From Pyrrhosoma nymphula (lineage: Eukaryota > Arthropoda > Insecta > Odonata > Coenagrionidae): a stretch of DNA of 64,000 bases. Each line of letters starts with the position of its first letter. The stretch's first letter is position 1. The DNA is taken from positions 72,823,094-72,887,093 of the forward strand of contig OY754337.1 in the NCBI GenBank assembly GCA_963573305.1, in the 5' to 3' direction. A program made the position numbers and the translations under genes. Of this stretch, positions 53,505 to 64,000 are shown piece by piece. The notes below the pieces were generated by a model. It made no database searches and was not told where the DNA came from. It worked only from the letters and a program-made list of their open reading frames with translations.

Positions 53505-55952
53505 CCAGTGCCCCCTTCACTTGACTCACCCACACCACCCCTTCCATCTTCTTCTCTCCAACCGCTCATGTGTGGATCTGAACCTCCACCCGTACCGTTT
53601 TTTCAAAGTTTACAAAGTTTTAAGTTATTCAAGAAGTACATCTGACATCAACTCATATATGTCTGCTTATTTCCAAGTAAAGTAAAAAAAGAGGGCAGCG
53701 AACCAAGATGGTACAATGCAGAAGTGAGATAATCGTTAAGACGTCAGAGAGTATGCCACGCCAAGATGAAAAAACTCCGTAGAGATTTGTCCACTAGTGA
53801 TCAAAATTGAATATTTGAAAAATACAAATTGTCTAGAGCCACTACAAAGGAAGCCTTTCGGAATGCATTCATGGATTTTAAAAGAAAAACATTAGGAGAA
53901 CAATTACAGGACAACCCAAAGGCATTTTGGTCATACGTAAGGGAAGTTCAAGGCAATAGATCAACAGTTATTCCACTACGAAACGAAAATGGCGAATTAT
54001 TAACAAGCAGCTCGGACAAGGCCAACATATTGAATTCTTACTTTCAAAGTGTGTTCACCAAGTCATCGCAAATTACATCCGTAAAGTTAAATGATCACTT
54101 CCAGCAAAAGATGCCGCCTATCGATATTTCCACTCAAGGAATAGAAAACTTGCTAAAATCTTTAAGTCCAAATAAATCCCCAGGTCCTGAAGAAATTCCT
54201 GCCCGCGTGTATAGAGAATTAGCTTGTGAAATAGCACCCTACTTGCAGAATATATTTAGTAAATCCATCAACGAACACAAAGTACCCATGGACTGGAAAA
54301 TTGCAAATGTCACTCCCATATTCAAAAGCGGTGATAAGGAACAGCCATCGAACTACAGACCGATATCCCTCACATCTATCTCTTGCAAAGTCCTTGAACA
54401 TATAAATGTTAGTTCAGTTATGAGACACCTCGATATAGAAAACTTGTTAACAAAAACACAACACGGATTCAGAAAGGGAAGATCTTGCGAAACTCAATTA
54501 GCACTTTTTGCTCACGATATTTTAGTCTCGGGTGAACATAACGCTCCAGTTGATGCAATTTTTCTTGACTTTAAAAAGGCATTTGATAAAGTTTCCCACA
54601 GTAAGCTACTCATGAAATTAAAATCCTACGGTTTAGACGACGACGTAATTTCCTGGATTAGAGAATTCTTAAGTAATCGCGTGCAAAGGGTTGTATTAGA
54701 TGGCGCTATCTCTAATGAAGTAAAAGTCACATCGGGTGTTCCACAGGGAAGTGTCATAGGCCCGCTTCTGTTCCTTTAGTACATAAACGACATCGGTGAC
54801 AAAGTTGACAGTAAGCTTAGATTATTTGCTGACGACGCAGTGGTGTATAGAGAAATTCGTAGCTTTAATGACAAGGAAGCGCTAACTAAGGACCTCGAGG
54901 CAATACAAGAGTGGTGCGATGCGTGGCAGCTAGAATAAAACCTGAAAAAAATGCGTTGTTGTGAATTTTTGGAAACGGAAAAACGCTCCTTGTAACAGCC
55001 ATTGCATAAACAACATAAAATTAGAGACCGTAGAATCCGTTAAGTATCTCGGAGTTAAACTGACTAATGATCTATCGTGGAGTAAACATATTCGAGAAAT
55101 TACCGGTCAAGCTAATCGTAAATTGGGATTTGTTAAAAGAGTACTTGGCAAGTGCGACGATAAAGTTAGGGAAATCAGCTACTTCTCCCTCGTTAGACCC
55201 CACTTAGAATATGCCGCCAGTATTTGGGATCCTTATGAGATAGGCTTGGAAACTGAGTTAGAACGCGTGCAGCGAAGATCGGCAAGATATGTTAAAGGCC
55301 GTTATGATAATCTCGTTAGCGTTACTGACCTTTTGCAGCAACTGGGATGGGAAAAGCTTTCAGACCGTCGATTAAAATTTAGACTAAATCTATTATGTAA
55401 GTTCCAAACCGGTCTATTCTCTGACGACGTTGATAATATTTTACGAAATCTTACATACTACGGTAGATCAGATCATGAGAGTAAAATTAGGGAACTAGAC
55501 TGCAGAACGGATAGATTTAAGATGTCATTTTTCCCACGAACGATAAGGGACCATAATAGCTGCCATCAGACTTTTATCTAGGTTTTTCGTTAGGTAGTGT
55601 AGCTCTTAGTAGTAGTAGTACTCCTAATACTTGAATCCTTATCTGTTACCTAGTACGTACCAACAGCACGCCTAGCATGTTTTCTACATGGGTCTTGAGT
55701 CCCTGTCCATCTGTGTAGTTGTAGAATGCATGTATATTGAGGTCACTCTCCATTTTGATGACATCGGTATTGTAGTGTTGCATGCTTGTGAGGCTTCGCC
55801 TCATGACAAGCATTAGCGATTTATGCTAATGCATAATTAGTCGTAGTTACACTAACTTTAGGGTATAGTGTAATGCATGTTGGTGATTACTCACCCCATG
55901 CCACACACCCCTGAGGTGGCTTGCAGGGTATTTTGTAGATGTAGATGTAGAT
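53505..55952 (+). mobile_element. LINE-C: CR1-like LINE inserted in LINE-B
   Basis: About 2.45 kb lying between two adjacent parts of the LINE-B RT. The 3' end is sharp: the tail CACCCCATGCCACACACCCC, then GGTGGCTTGCAGGGTATTTT and a short (TGTAGA)3 repeat at 55935-55952. The 5' edge is placed by where LINE-B coding stops. The first 200 bases carry no clear domain, so the element is probably 5'-truncated, lacking most of the endonuclease. No clear target duplication was found. Confidence 0.82.
53690..55581 (+). pseudogene. LINE-C reverse transcriptase and C-terminal domain
   Basis: The best preserved RT in the window. A 316-codon run (53829-54779) holds the motifs in order: KSPGPEEIPARVY, YRPISLTSISCKVLE, HGFRKGRSCETQ, AIFLDFKKAFDKVSH with the first catalytic Asp, and GVPQGSVIGPLLF. 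A TAG at 54777 then interrupts. The same frame continues YINDIGDKVD and LRLFADDAVVYREI, the FADD catalytic pair. A stop and a frameshift at an A run near 54945 precede the last run (54961-55581) with VKYLGVKLTNDLSWSKH and the end FFPRTIRDHN. Only a few lesions separate it from an open RT, so it is fairly young. LINE-A at 9.5-10.2 kb is the same family. Confidence 0.93.
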
Positions 55953-56256
55953 ATCGTCCTATTTCAGTTCAATCTCAGTTTGAAAATCTTCGAAAAGGTG
56001 TTTTATATGAAACTTGTTTCTTTCACACATTACACTAATCTCTTTTCTCATAGCCTGCATGGTTTCGGGAAAAATAAATCTACAATATCTGCCATGGAAA
56101 ATGCCATTAACCTGTTACTGTCATCCTTAGATAACAAACTTGAGGCACGCACTATGCTTTTTGATTTTAGTAAAGCTTTCGATTGTGTTAATCACGAGCT
56201 GCTTTAGGTTAAATTAGACAGGCTTAGAATTCGTGGCATAGCTGACAGCGCACAGC
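55952..56256 (+). pseudogene. LINE-B RT, continuation after LINE-C
   Basis: YRPISVQSQF (from 55952) picks up exactly where the left part stopped. A frameshift then gives KIFEKVFYMKLVSFTHY, GFGKNKSTISAMENAINLLL, and FDFSKAFDCVNHELL (about 56159-56205) with the first catalytic Asp of the RT. After one stop, VKLDRLRIRGIADSA runs up to the SINE-B insertion. The FADD motif and everything beyond are missing, so the element is truncated here or rearranged. Confidence 0.85.
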
Positions 56257-56266
56257 AATGTCATTC

Positions 56267-56526
56267 GTGCGTGTGAGAGCGTGGTGGCCTAGTGGCAAGA
56301 GCGCTTGGCTACTGATTGAAGGGTCCCGGGTTCAAATCCGGGTGAAGCCTTTGGACGCCCCCGAGCAAAAAAAATCCACAATGTGCGCCTGGAAACGCGC
56401 CCGGAGTGCGCGAAAGGAACTGGCCCCCCTACCCTGAGTGTGTGAAATTCACACGCCTGTAGCTTAGTCCGGGGGAAGCTCTACCCTCAACTACCCAAAC
56501 CATACTTTGGGCTGAATCACTGAGTG
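56267..56526 (+). mobile_element. tRNA-derived SINE-B, copy 2
   Basis: Box A GTGGCCTAGTGGCAAGAGCG and box B GGGTTCAAATCC (about 56327), body GGCCCCCCTACCCTGAGTGT and AATTCACACGCCTGTAGC, end GCTGAATCACTGAGTG. A 10-bp duplication AATGTCATTC flanks it (56257-56266 and 56527-56536). The middle has about 20 bases more than copy 1, with an AAAAAAA run. Confidence 0.93.
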
Positions 56527-56536
56527 AATGTCATTC

Positions 56537-59360
56537 AGCACACTTGTCTACGATATCGCTGCGTTTAGATTGAGAACTCTGATACTCATCCCTTGAGCAA
56601 AGCAACTTTTGGCTGCTCTTCCGAGTCGCTGGCTGTGCTTCCGAATCGTTTAATATAGTTCGCCTTTAAATTCCATCGGATTATGTAAACACAAATGGCA
56701 GACAGACGTATGCAAATAATGAAAACTCTGAAGGAAATTTTGGTTTCTAAACCCTGTTGGAAAATTTCCTAGAAAATTGAACCCTTATTTTCCCTAGAAA
56801 ATATACCTCTAGGGAATTATTTCCCTAGAATGCATTTTCCATGGGAAATGCTTTCGAAAGTGAGTTGCAGTGGCTTAGAATATATTTATTTTACTCCGAA
56901 TGCTGTTGACTGTGAGAGGTCATTATTTATAATTGTTGCACATTTTTTAATTGGGAAATATTTCGTCACCCTCTAATTAATTGTGATAAATCTATGGTTG
57001 TAGAAATGAAACTATGCCGAAAAATATTTATAGCCACTAATGATGCTTGGAGGGAAGAAATTTTTGTACCTATCATTTTGGTAGTGTATCTATCTTATTT
57101 TATCGCTTCTATCAGTCCTAGAGACCTTTTGTGTAGTCAGAATAATATCAACCGCGTCATAATGAAACTCGGCTTATGTGAATGTTATTCTTTTCTGATC
57201 TGTACGTTATTTTTCATTCTGTTAGTTTGGTGGTAGAACATAATTAATAACAAAATAACTCTTTTGTCTATCTGCTTAGATCCAGAGTCTCTTAAAAGTT
57301 TGCGTTTTTATGTGACATTTAGTAATGCTGTGGAGCTAAAATAATATTCTGGGGGACCACCCTCAAACTCGTGACATTTGAATGAATTTAGTAATTAAAT
57401 TCATTCTTGTGACCTTCAAAGCTCTAGCGAGTCCCATCCCAGTCGTATCAGTTGTCGTGGGGTACTTTGTCATCGTGCGTTGGTGAACCCAGGTTTCCTT
57501 TTTGTTTTTTAATTCATGACTAAAATTTTCCTCATCTGAGTGCTAAATGCTCGCGGCTGATATTGGGTTGGGATATGTGGAGACTTGCGATTTCGCCATT
57601 ACTGCGGCGTGTTATGGAGAGTACTTCCGGAGAAGCGAAACAATTTATGAAGTGTATGATAGGTATGCTAATTTCTAAAACAATTTTAAGGTAAGTTCTT
57701 TTTATTCGGGGCTTTCCCGTCGTCAGGTCCTGTATTTAAGGTTTTCAATTTTAAGGTAGCCAAATCATGACTTTACTATATCAACAAGATTAGTCTTCAG
57801 GTCTCCGTAAATACCTACTGATAGAAATCATTCATTGTTATTAGCAGTATTGTTTTTCATCAATTCATTGAGAGGACCAGATCTGATTTCCGATTTAATA
57901 TAGTTATGGATGTAGGATATTTGTGACGAAACGGATCATTTGAATTTTCTCGAAAATGGACCGTGGAACACGCGGAACGGTCATAGAACTTCCTTCGTGG
58001 CCCCAGAGCAGCAACAATAATTATTCTTTTGTGCTCTACTCATTGGATGAACCCGCTAGCTGCGTTGTTTAAATGCATGTCTCGTCGTCTCCCGCGGAAC
58101 GCCGAAGCGACGGATTTGGGATTATGCGCGCAGCCGCGCAGATGTTCCCACGGAGGTGCCCGTTATGGAGACCTGGGGGGCCGGGGAGGGGGCGCTCGTG
58201 CATAAATTTGAACGAGACACGCAGAATGTGGATTCCACTCACCCGTTCGGTTCGTGACAATACCGCCGCCGCTGGCGACATCTTGCGAGCACATCTCTCT
58301 CTCCCTCACTCCCTCTCAATGTCCTACCGTAACATTCGGCCACGTGGCCTGCATCTCGCTGATTGCCTGCGGCCTCCAGATATAAACGAACGTTTAGCCG
58401 CTACTCATCGGTACGGCGGTTACATTTCGTCCTCAAAATTACGTATGGATTTAATTTTTTTTAATTTTCAATACAGCAATGTCCTCATCGTATGAGTCAC
58501 TATCGGTAGGCAGGAGTCAAAATATCGACTTTGGATGAGTGTCTAAATTGATATTTTCTAAATTCTCTTCTATTATTTTTTTAGCAATGATTGAGGCCAA
58601 AACCTTGTAGAATTCTATTGTGAATTTCATATTTCTGCGAGATGGGGGACATTTCTAATTAAAAACTTTTCTTTCCCCGTAAAAATGTGTTACATGAAAT
58701 AGCTTTAAAACACTGTATCGTGTTAAGGAGTCGCATGTTAATAATATTCGGGAAAACTTGGGCTTCACAGGGAAATTTCTAAGGTTCTCCCGACCATTGG
58801 GGAAATAAGATTATATTTCCTGTTTATCCGCTGATACTTCTTTTTACGAGGAAAAATAACTCTACAAATAAATAAATATTTGTCTATTTGGTTTTTCACT
58901 CTCTATAAACATCCATGAATCAATTGTATGTCCCTCAACTCGCAGTTCTCCATTCACGCCACCGGGATTGCCCGAGCCCGTCGGGACGGGGAAGGGGGCT
59001 GCCTATCGAAGGCATTTGTGACGTCAGACGGGGACGGGGACATCGGACGGGGACGCCGCCTTTGAGACCGTTTTCGTTCAAATTTCGACTACTTCGTGAA
59101 TTTGTATCTCCGAAGCTAGGATTCACATTGACCTCTGGTTTTCAGCACTGTCCTGAACTCAACATCTTCTATGACCTCAATGTTTTACTAAAAATCGGAA
59201 AGTTCTTCATTGAAATTACTATCTTAAAATGTCGGAGCCAGGGGTGGGTCAGATTAGGGGGAGGACATGACCAGTGGTTTACTTTTAGAGGAGGGTAGGG
59301 GATTATAGGAGGAAAGAACGGAGGTGCGTGGGAATGGGGAATAAGTAAGGTTCTGAGATC
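56537..59360. other. Long non-coding stretch
   Basis: 56755-56860 has five scattered variants of TTTCCCTAGAAA. GAATGAATTTA gtaat TAAATTCATTC is an exact 11-bp palindrome at 57380-57406. G+C-rich patches at 58050-58400 and 58940-59080 carry open frames on both strands without recognisable domains and could be CpG-rich promoter regions. Confidence 0.45.
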
Positions 59361-59364
59361 CTAT

Positions 59365-59785
59365 TATTTCTTCTTCTTCCTCAGCTTTTCCCATTTTCAT
59401 ATGGGGTCGCTGTCTTTGACAAGTGTCCTCCACTCATATCCACCCACGTACTCATCCTCCTTAAGAAATATGATGTGCTCCAAAATACAGTGTCCCTCCT
59501 CCTTATTTTAGGTCTTCCTTAGGTTCTCTTACCTACAAACATTCATATCCAATGTCACTGGCCCACGTAATGGTCAGATCTACTTATTACGTCTCCCTAC
59601 CGTTTTAACCGGCTTTATAGGGCTGCCTGTGATATTTAAGTGACTAGCCCTTTCTCTCAAACTTTAATTCCTGATTTTGTCCCTTCTTGCTATGCCGAGT
59701 ATCCACCGTACCATCCTCACCTCTGCCACGTCCATCTTCCATTCTTGGCACTGTTTCATGGACCAGATGACCGAGCTGTGTAACA
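59365..59785 (-). pseudogene. RTE-like LINE C-terminal relic (minus strand)
   Basis: On the minus strand KMDVAEVRMVRWILGIARR, then DKIRN (about 59740-59670) is the diagnostic C-terminal block of RTE-like LINE proteins in arthropods. It continues as RERASHLNITGSPIK, a GRPKIRRRDT basic block, and finally KTATPYENGK near 59410, each in a slightly different frame. It ends with a run of GAAGAAGAAGAAAT near 59370. The RT lies outside. Distinct from the copies at 36 and 40 kb. Confidence 0.82.
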
Positions 59786-60600
59786 AAATATAACTGAGGT
59801 CCTATTATTATGCCCTGTTATTTTTCTGTTACTTAGTATTTTTTCGGACCCAATTAATATGCTTAAATCAATCTTAAATTAACTTTAAAATGACCTTCTG
59901 GTTTACTTTTAGAGATAATGACAGCGTATAAAGGTTCCTTTGAAGATGTGTTTATTCTGAAGTGCTTGGCTGCATTAGTGTATAATAAACGGAATTTTCA
60001 CTCATTAGAGCAAAAAAAGCATTTCCACAATCTTAACTGTATAATTTACTAACTCCTCTCTAAACTAACCAGATTTACTTACCAGATACAAATGACTCTA
60101 ACTAGCAATATTTTAAAAGTCGGATCGGTTTATAGTAATAATGTATTATTCTGTTATAGTTATTCACGATAATCCCCGCAATATCAGTCGATGGAATACT
60201 GATAGCCGTTTTTTTGTTGCCTATTATGTAACGACGTGCTGAGTTAATGTTCACAATGAAAACGGAAGCTAATGAAAGAGAAGACTCCATGGATAAAAAG
60301 ACTTAGGCATATGTATGTATGAAGAGGACAGACAATGGTGTTTAAGTGACAATAATGGAACGGTATGAGGCAGTGGAAAAAGCATGCCCTAAAATATATT
60401 ATCAGTTTGTTTCTGAAAGTAAAGTGCGGACATCTACCAGAGAGAGTTGGTGGCAGAAAAGGGTTTTACAGGGCCGTTGAAAATGTTTGATGGTGTTATA
60501 ATTAATCGAGAACATTGTATTTTTTAAATAATTCCATTTTACCTCAGTATTTTGGAAGATATGCAAGCGCAGCAGTTGGCAGGAAATCTACCATAAAGGC
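59786..60600. other. Non-coding stretch, nothing recognised
   Basis: A+T-rich, no feature seen. Confidence 0.5.
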
Positions 60601-60605
60601 GTTCT

Positions 60606-60690
60606 TTCATCTAAATCTACATGCAATATTGAGAGCCGCGCAAAGGGAGTGTGGCAGAGAGTGTAAGGGTGCCATCCATTAAAATTAAGT
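60606..60690 (-). repeat. LINE-A/C-type 3' tail (minus strand)
   Basis: On the minus strand TCTGCCACACTCCCTTTGCG and then GCATGTAGATTTAGATG resemble the LINE-C tail (CCACACACCCC... TGTAGATGTAGATG). No coding portion is attached. Confidence 0.5.
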
Positions 60691-61834
60691 GGGAAGAAGG
60701 GACTGGAGGAAAAGAAATTACCAAGAGTGAAATGTGTTTTTGTGGATAATTTTATCGCTCTCTTTCTATTGTAAATGTTGCTCGAAAAGAAGGAATTATC
60801 ACATCCATCTGTTAAAATTTGTATCTTTCTTATGTTGCAGCATTATTCTATATGTTATGTGGGTAAGCAACATTACCCTCATGTGAATCTTTGATTGGCA
60901 TACCGCATCGGAATCTCTTGGCTCTCCCTACACAATCCATTTAATAGTTGTGTTACACTTTCTGGTTGCGCGTACCATATTTTAAGAAAGATCGTGGCTT
61001 ATATTTATATCCTGTTTATCTTGCGCATTAATTATTCCTGTGCAAATTGTTTTCTCGGTTGTCTGCATCACAGCAAAAATAATTTTGATTGTGATGAATA
61101 TATCGTAAAATAAATTTGGAACAACAGGGGGCCGATCCTTGTGAGACTACTGTATCTGACTGTCCTGTGACTGAATAAACTTCAATAATTTTTTTGAATG
61201 TGTTATTATGAAGTTAGTTTTAATTTATGACAGTTTAGCATTTTGGTGACACTGATGACGATAAAACATCGGCATTTGTCTTCATCCCATGCGCTTATGT
61301 CTTCTCCTAAAAGTTAAAAAATTGGAGTTGATTTAATTTTTTGTGAAAATTGTATTTCCCTACATTTTTTAAGAAGTTCCGGACCACGGCCGAGGCAACG
61401 TTAACTCATACTCCATGCATACTAGCATCTCTTTGTATCTCGTTTTCAGCAAATAGAGAGTCGAATGTCATGTATCCTACCTAACCACAAGGTGATGATC
61501 GTATCTAAGGTACAGAGGGCTTACCACACTTCGTCGTGGGACACCAGTTTCTATGCTGCAATACAATGAATTTTTCATGTGTGTTATCCTCGTGATAGTT
61601 CCGATGTGTGATAATACCTTTGTTGTCTGACTCCATTCTCTACGTTTACATATACTCCCACTTCTACTTCTATGTAAAATTGTCATCTACTGCATAGCAA
61701 AAGGGCCGCTGATTTAACGTTTTTTATACAGCCGTGTTTATACAGCCGTTGTATATAGCCGTGAATCTTTTAGGAATGATTTTAAGGGCACAAGAGAGGC
61801 GCCACCGTCTATATGGTTTCATATGGCCCCATAA
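60691..61834. other. Non-coding stretch with one weak hammerhead-like remnant
   Basis: CTGATGACGATAAAACATCG at 61254-61273 has a hammerhead CUGAUGA and a 4-bp stem, but the following GAAA is lost (GGCAT), so it is not called. The rest shows no feature. Confidence 0.45.
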
Positions 61835-62353
61835 CGTCGTGAGCGTGTAGTGAGTCGAATATTCTCTGTTCCACCGCAGCGGAAGGATATGCTTGTCTCT
61901 TTCCAGGCAATGCATCCGCGTATTTGCTGCGGTGGGAGCGGTCTCCCCGCCCTGCACTTCCTCCTTCCCATCCCGGCCGCCGCCGTCTCTCTCACCCGGG
62001 TAACATATTCCTCTGCGATGCTTGGCGTAGCTGTGACCGAAGGCACGCTTGTTTCTTTTATTGATGATGGATCCTTTTCTCAGCGGCTTAAGATGAAGGA
62101 GGACCCAGTTCGTGTGCTTGTTGACTCATATATCATTCCCCCTCCTTCGGTTCACCCTGCCCTTCACCAACTTCCCCTCTGTTGCCTCTGTGGTCGCTTC
62201 CACATCGACGAGATGCTTTTCCGGGATAAAATGAAATCCATCAATGCAGCCCCGATAGCAACTGTAAACGGGAAGAGGCATTTCTCTCTGCTAGATTGTG
62301 AATTAGCATCCAGAATGAAGTGGTCGATCGTCAAACCGGGACACTCTTATTGA
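61835..62353 (+). other. Unassigned open frame in a G+C-rich patch
   Basis: Open for about 172 codons. Segments such as VAVTEGTLVSFIDDGSFSQ and LPLCCLCGRFHIDEMLF look protein-like, with several Cys, but I recognise no domain. The G+C-rich composition (61900-62000) makes long chance frames more likely. No clear acceptor or donor sites. It could be an exon, and nothing proves it. Confidence 0.25.
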
Positions 62354-63310
62354 TGAAAGAAACGAGAATAGGTCAGTGCGTCGATCGTACTGAGGAAGGC
62401 AGATAGTAAAATTGAGGGCAGATTTTTTTGAGTGCTTTTTCATTTATCAAACATTGAAGCATTTCCAAAAAAGAACTCTGAAGTCACTTTTTATTGCTGT
62501 ATTGAAACTAGCGTGTACTTGTTTCATTCTTGTAAGCATAGATGCGTATTTCCATTGGACTATTGTGATGACAAGGACCCGAGAAAAGGATTGGAGACGG
62601 AGCTTACCCGACTAATATTCAGGATTTCAATTCCGTTCAGTGTGGAAAATCCATTTTTTTTTAAACGGTGAAACTCCACTCCTGTAGAAGTTTAAACTAC
62701 ACACGCGATAGATATTTTGATCCATGATTATATTTGCTATTCATATTTTTTTAAGTTTTAGATATTAGCAAAATATAATTGATTCTATGCTGAATTATTA
62801 AAATTCATTAACATAATTGTAGGTGATATTTAAGGCATTTCATATGAGCAACATGGGTAACACATCCTAAGAAAAAACTTTGAGAATATAGTAGTATTAC
62901 CTTACCCTATCATAATTTATGAGAATAGCTATTTACGAAGAAGTCAAGACTACTAATTTCCATAAAACGTTGCTTAATAGTAGGCAAATGGGGTATCAGT
63001 TCCTTTTTTTAAGCTTATAGCGTTTTTAGTTCCTCGCGATATTGCTTTCTGCGAGTAGCATTGATTTTCATTGGAGTAGAAAATATAAGATTGCCAAGGT
63101 GCTTAGTTTAGCTGCATTGGCTCTTCCTTATTCCAACTCTGAAGAAAATATATCTCGCAAGGCATCGTGATTCATTTCCAAAAATAAAGCAGAACTCGGG
63201 CACAACCTCGTTCAATAAAGTAAGGTAAAAGGACTCTTTCAATATTTTGCCATTCATCCTTATTTCTGGCGTGTCTAGTGCGTTCGATGGTATTTCTTGG
63301 TGGATAAATC
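62354..63310. other. Non-coding stretch, nothing recognised
   Basis: A+T-rich, no feature seen. Confidence 0.5.
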
Positions 63311-63317
63311 CAGGCAT

Positions 63318-63500
63318 TCTCTGCATTTCTGAGCACGCCTGGACACCGGGACAAGACGTAATTTGACGAAGTCAGGGCAATAGAGAAAGCCGAGATTACC
63401 CGACTAATTAGAGAGCTAAAGAGATAGCAAAGACAAATAATTTTAACCGAGACGAAGGGATACCATCTGCACTGCAAGTGTAAAAGAGTTCTGAAACCCA
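63318..63500 (+). pseudogene. PLE-E: decayed GIY-YIG C-terminus
   Basis: Read across frames: ISEHAWTPGQDVI, then FDEVRAIEKAEITRLIREL, then KEIAKTNNFNRDEGIPSAL. This order (AEHAW.. GH, helix with Arg and Glu, FNRD.G) is the C-terminal half of a PLE GIY-YIG endonuclease, as in PLE-D. The longer open frames on the minus strand here (158 and 72 codons) are shadows of it. The N-terminal half of the endonuclease and the RT are absent. Confidence 0.72.
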
Positions 63501-64000
63501 TCAATAGGAAAGCAGCATCCACAAGGGAGGGAATGTCATCAAGGGAGGCCCTATATAGGGAGGGCAATAACGACCTGAAGAGGCAGGTAGCAGTGTTTGC
63601 GAAATTGTTGCCACTTGACGCGAGAGAACACCAAAAAAATGAAGACATTCGATGGTAGAGTTAGAATTAAAGGTAATATTTCTGCATATGAAATGTCGTA
63701 GAAAATGTACTTTTACGCTAAAATGAATGACTTATTAATATATATTAAATTGCTTACATGAAATATTACTTATTTAATTGCTAAACGCTCTGTGATTGGA
63801 CATAATCACCCAATGTAATTCACCTTCGTGACGTACGTTTTTGTAAAACGGTGGGCATTAATCATAATTTTTTCCAGCACCGATTTAGAAATAATTTCAG
63901 TCATTAAAAAAGGAGACTCTTTGGTCATTTATATTTTATATCATTTATTTCCCAATTTTGATAGAAATTGATAGGAAAAATAGATTTAGGATTTAAGGTT
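63501..64000. other. Non-coding stretch, nothing recognised
   Basis: A+T-rich. The first 150 bases could be the rest of the PLE-E tail. Confidence 0.45.

Noticed and set aside
61254..61282. CTGATGACGATAAAACATCG hammerhead-like segment
   Set aside because: Stem II is present but the invariant GAAA after it is missing, so it is at best a decayed remnant.
63172..63648. 158-codon minus frame as a membrane protein gene
   Set aside because: It is the complement of a plus-strand PLE endonuclease relic.
1..64000. CRISPR arrays, operons, bacterial promoters or riboswitches
   Set aside because: The window is eukaryotic. No regularly spaced direct repeats or compact gene runs exist.

Overview
This is A+T-rich, intron- and repeat-dominated eukaryotic DNA, most like an arthropod (probably insect) nuclear genome. 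The reasons are the mix of Penelope-like elements (PLEs) with GIY-YIG endonucleases and hammerhead-like tails, hAT and Tc1 relics, CR1/Jockey-like and RTE-like LINEs, tRNA-derived SINEs and TTAA-flanked MITEs, and the absence of long uninterrupted genes. The species cannot be settled from the sequence alone.

Only one segment looks like a host protein-coding exon: a 115-codon terminal exon on the minus strand at 33586-33933. It has a good splice acceptor on one side and a stop codon plus AATAAA signal on the other. Nearly all other coding similarity belongs to decayed mobile elements.

Layout. 1-9 kb: PLE-A, split by an hAT element with an exact 8-bp target duplication, then a foldback holding a hammerhead-like core (5.85-6.0 kb). 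9-12.3 kb: inverted PLE-B pieces, a CR1-like LINE 3' end, a TTAA MITE and a divergent repeat. 13.7-25.3 kb: tRNA-derived SINE family A (including a head-to-head pair), a perfect 36-bp hairpin, an RTE-like LINE tail, PLE-C and a minus-strand hammerhead-like motif. 26.7-28.2 kb: a second hAT element with a BED zinc finger and very rich subterminal repeats. 29.3-31.1 kb: SINE family B, a second hammerhead foldback and a Tc1-like transposase relic. 33.5-34 kb: the host exon. 35.2-41.4 kb: foldbacks and three LINE relics. 42.9-46.9 kb: a MITE interrupted by PLE-D, then another MITE. 51.2-56.5 kb: a hammerhead foldback, LINE-B interrupted by LINE-C, and a second SINE-B copy. 59.4-63.5 kb: LINE relics and PLE-E.

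The genes do not form a pathway. The logic of the window is successive insertion: several insertions interrupt older elements and leave readable target-site duplications, so their relative ages can be ordered. The most distinctive theme is repeated hammerhead-ribozyme-like cores at the tips of 45-90 bp foldbacks and in PLE tails.
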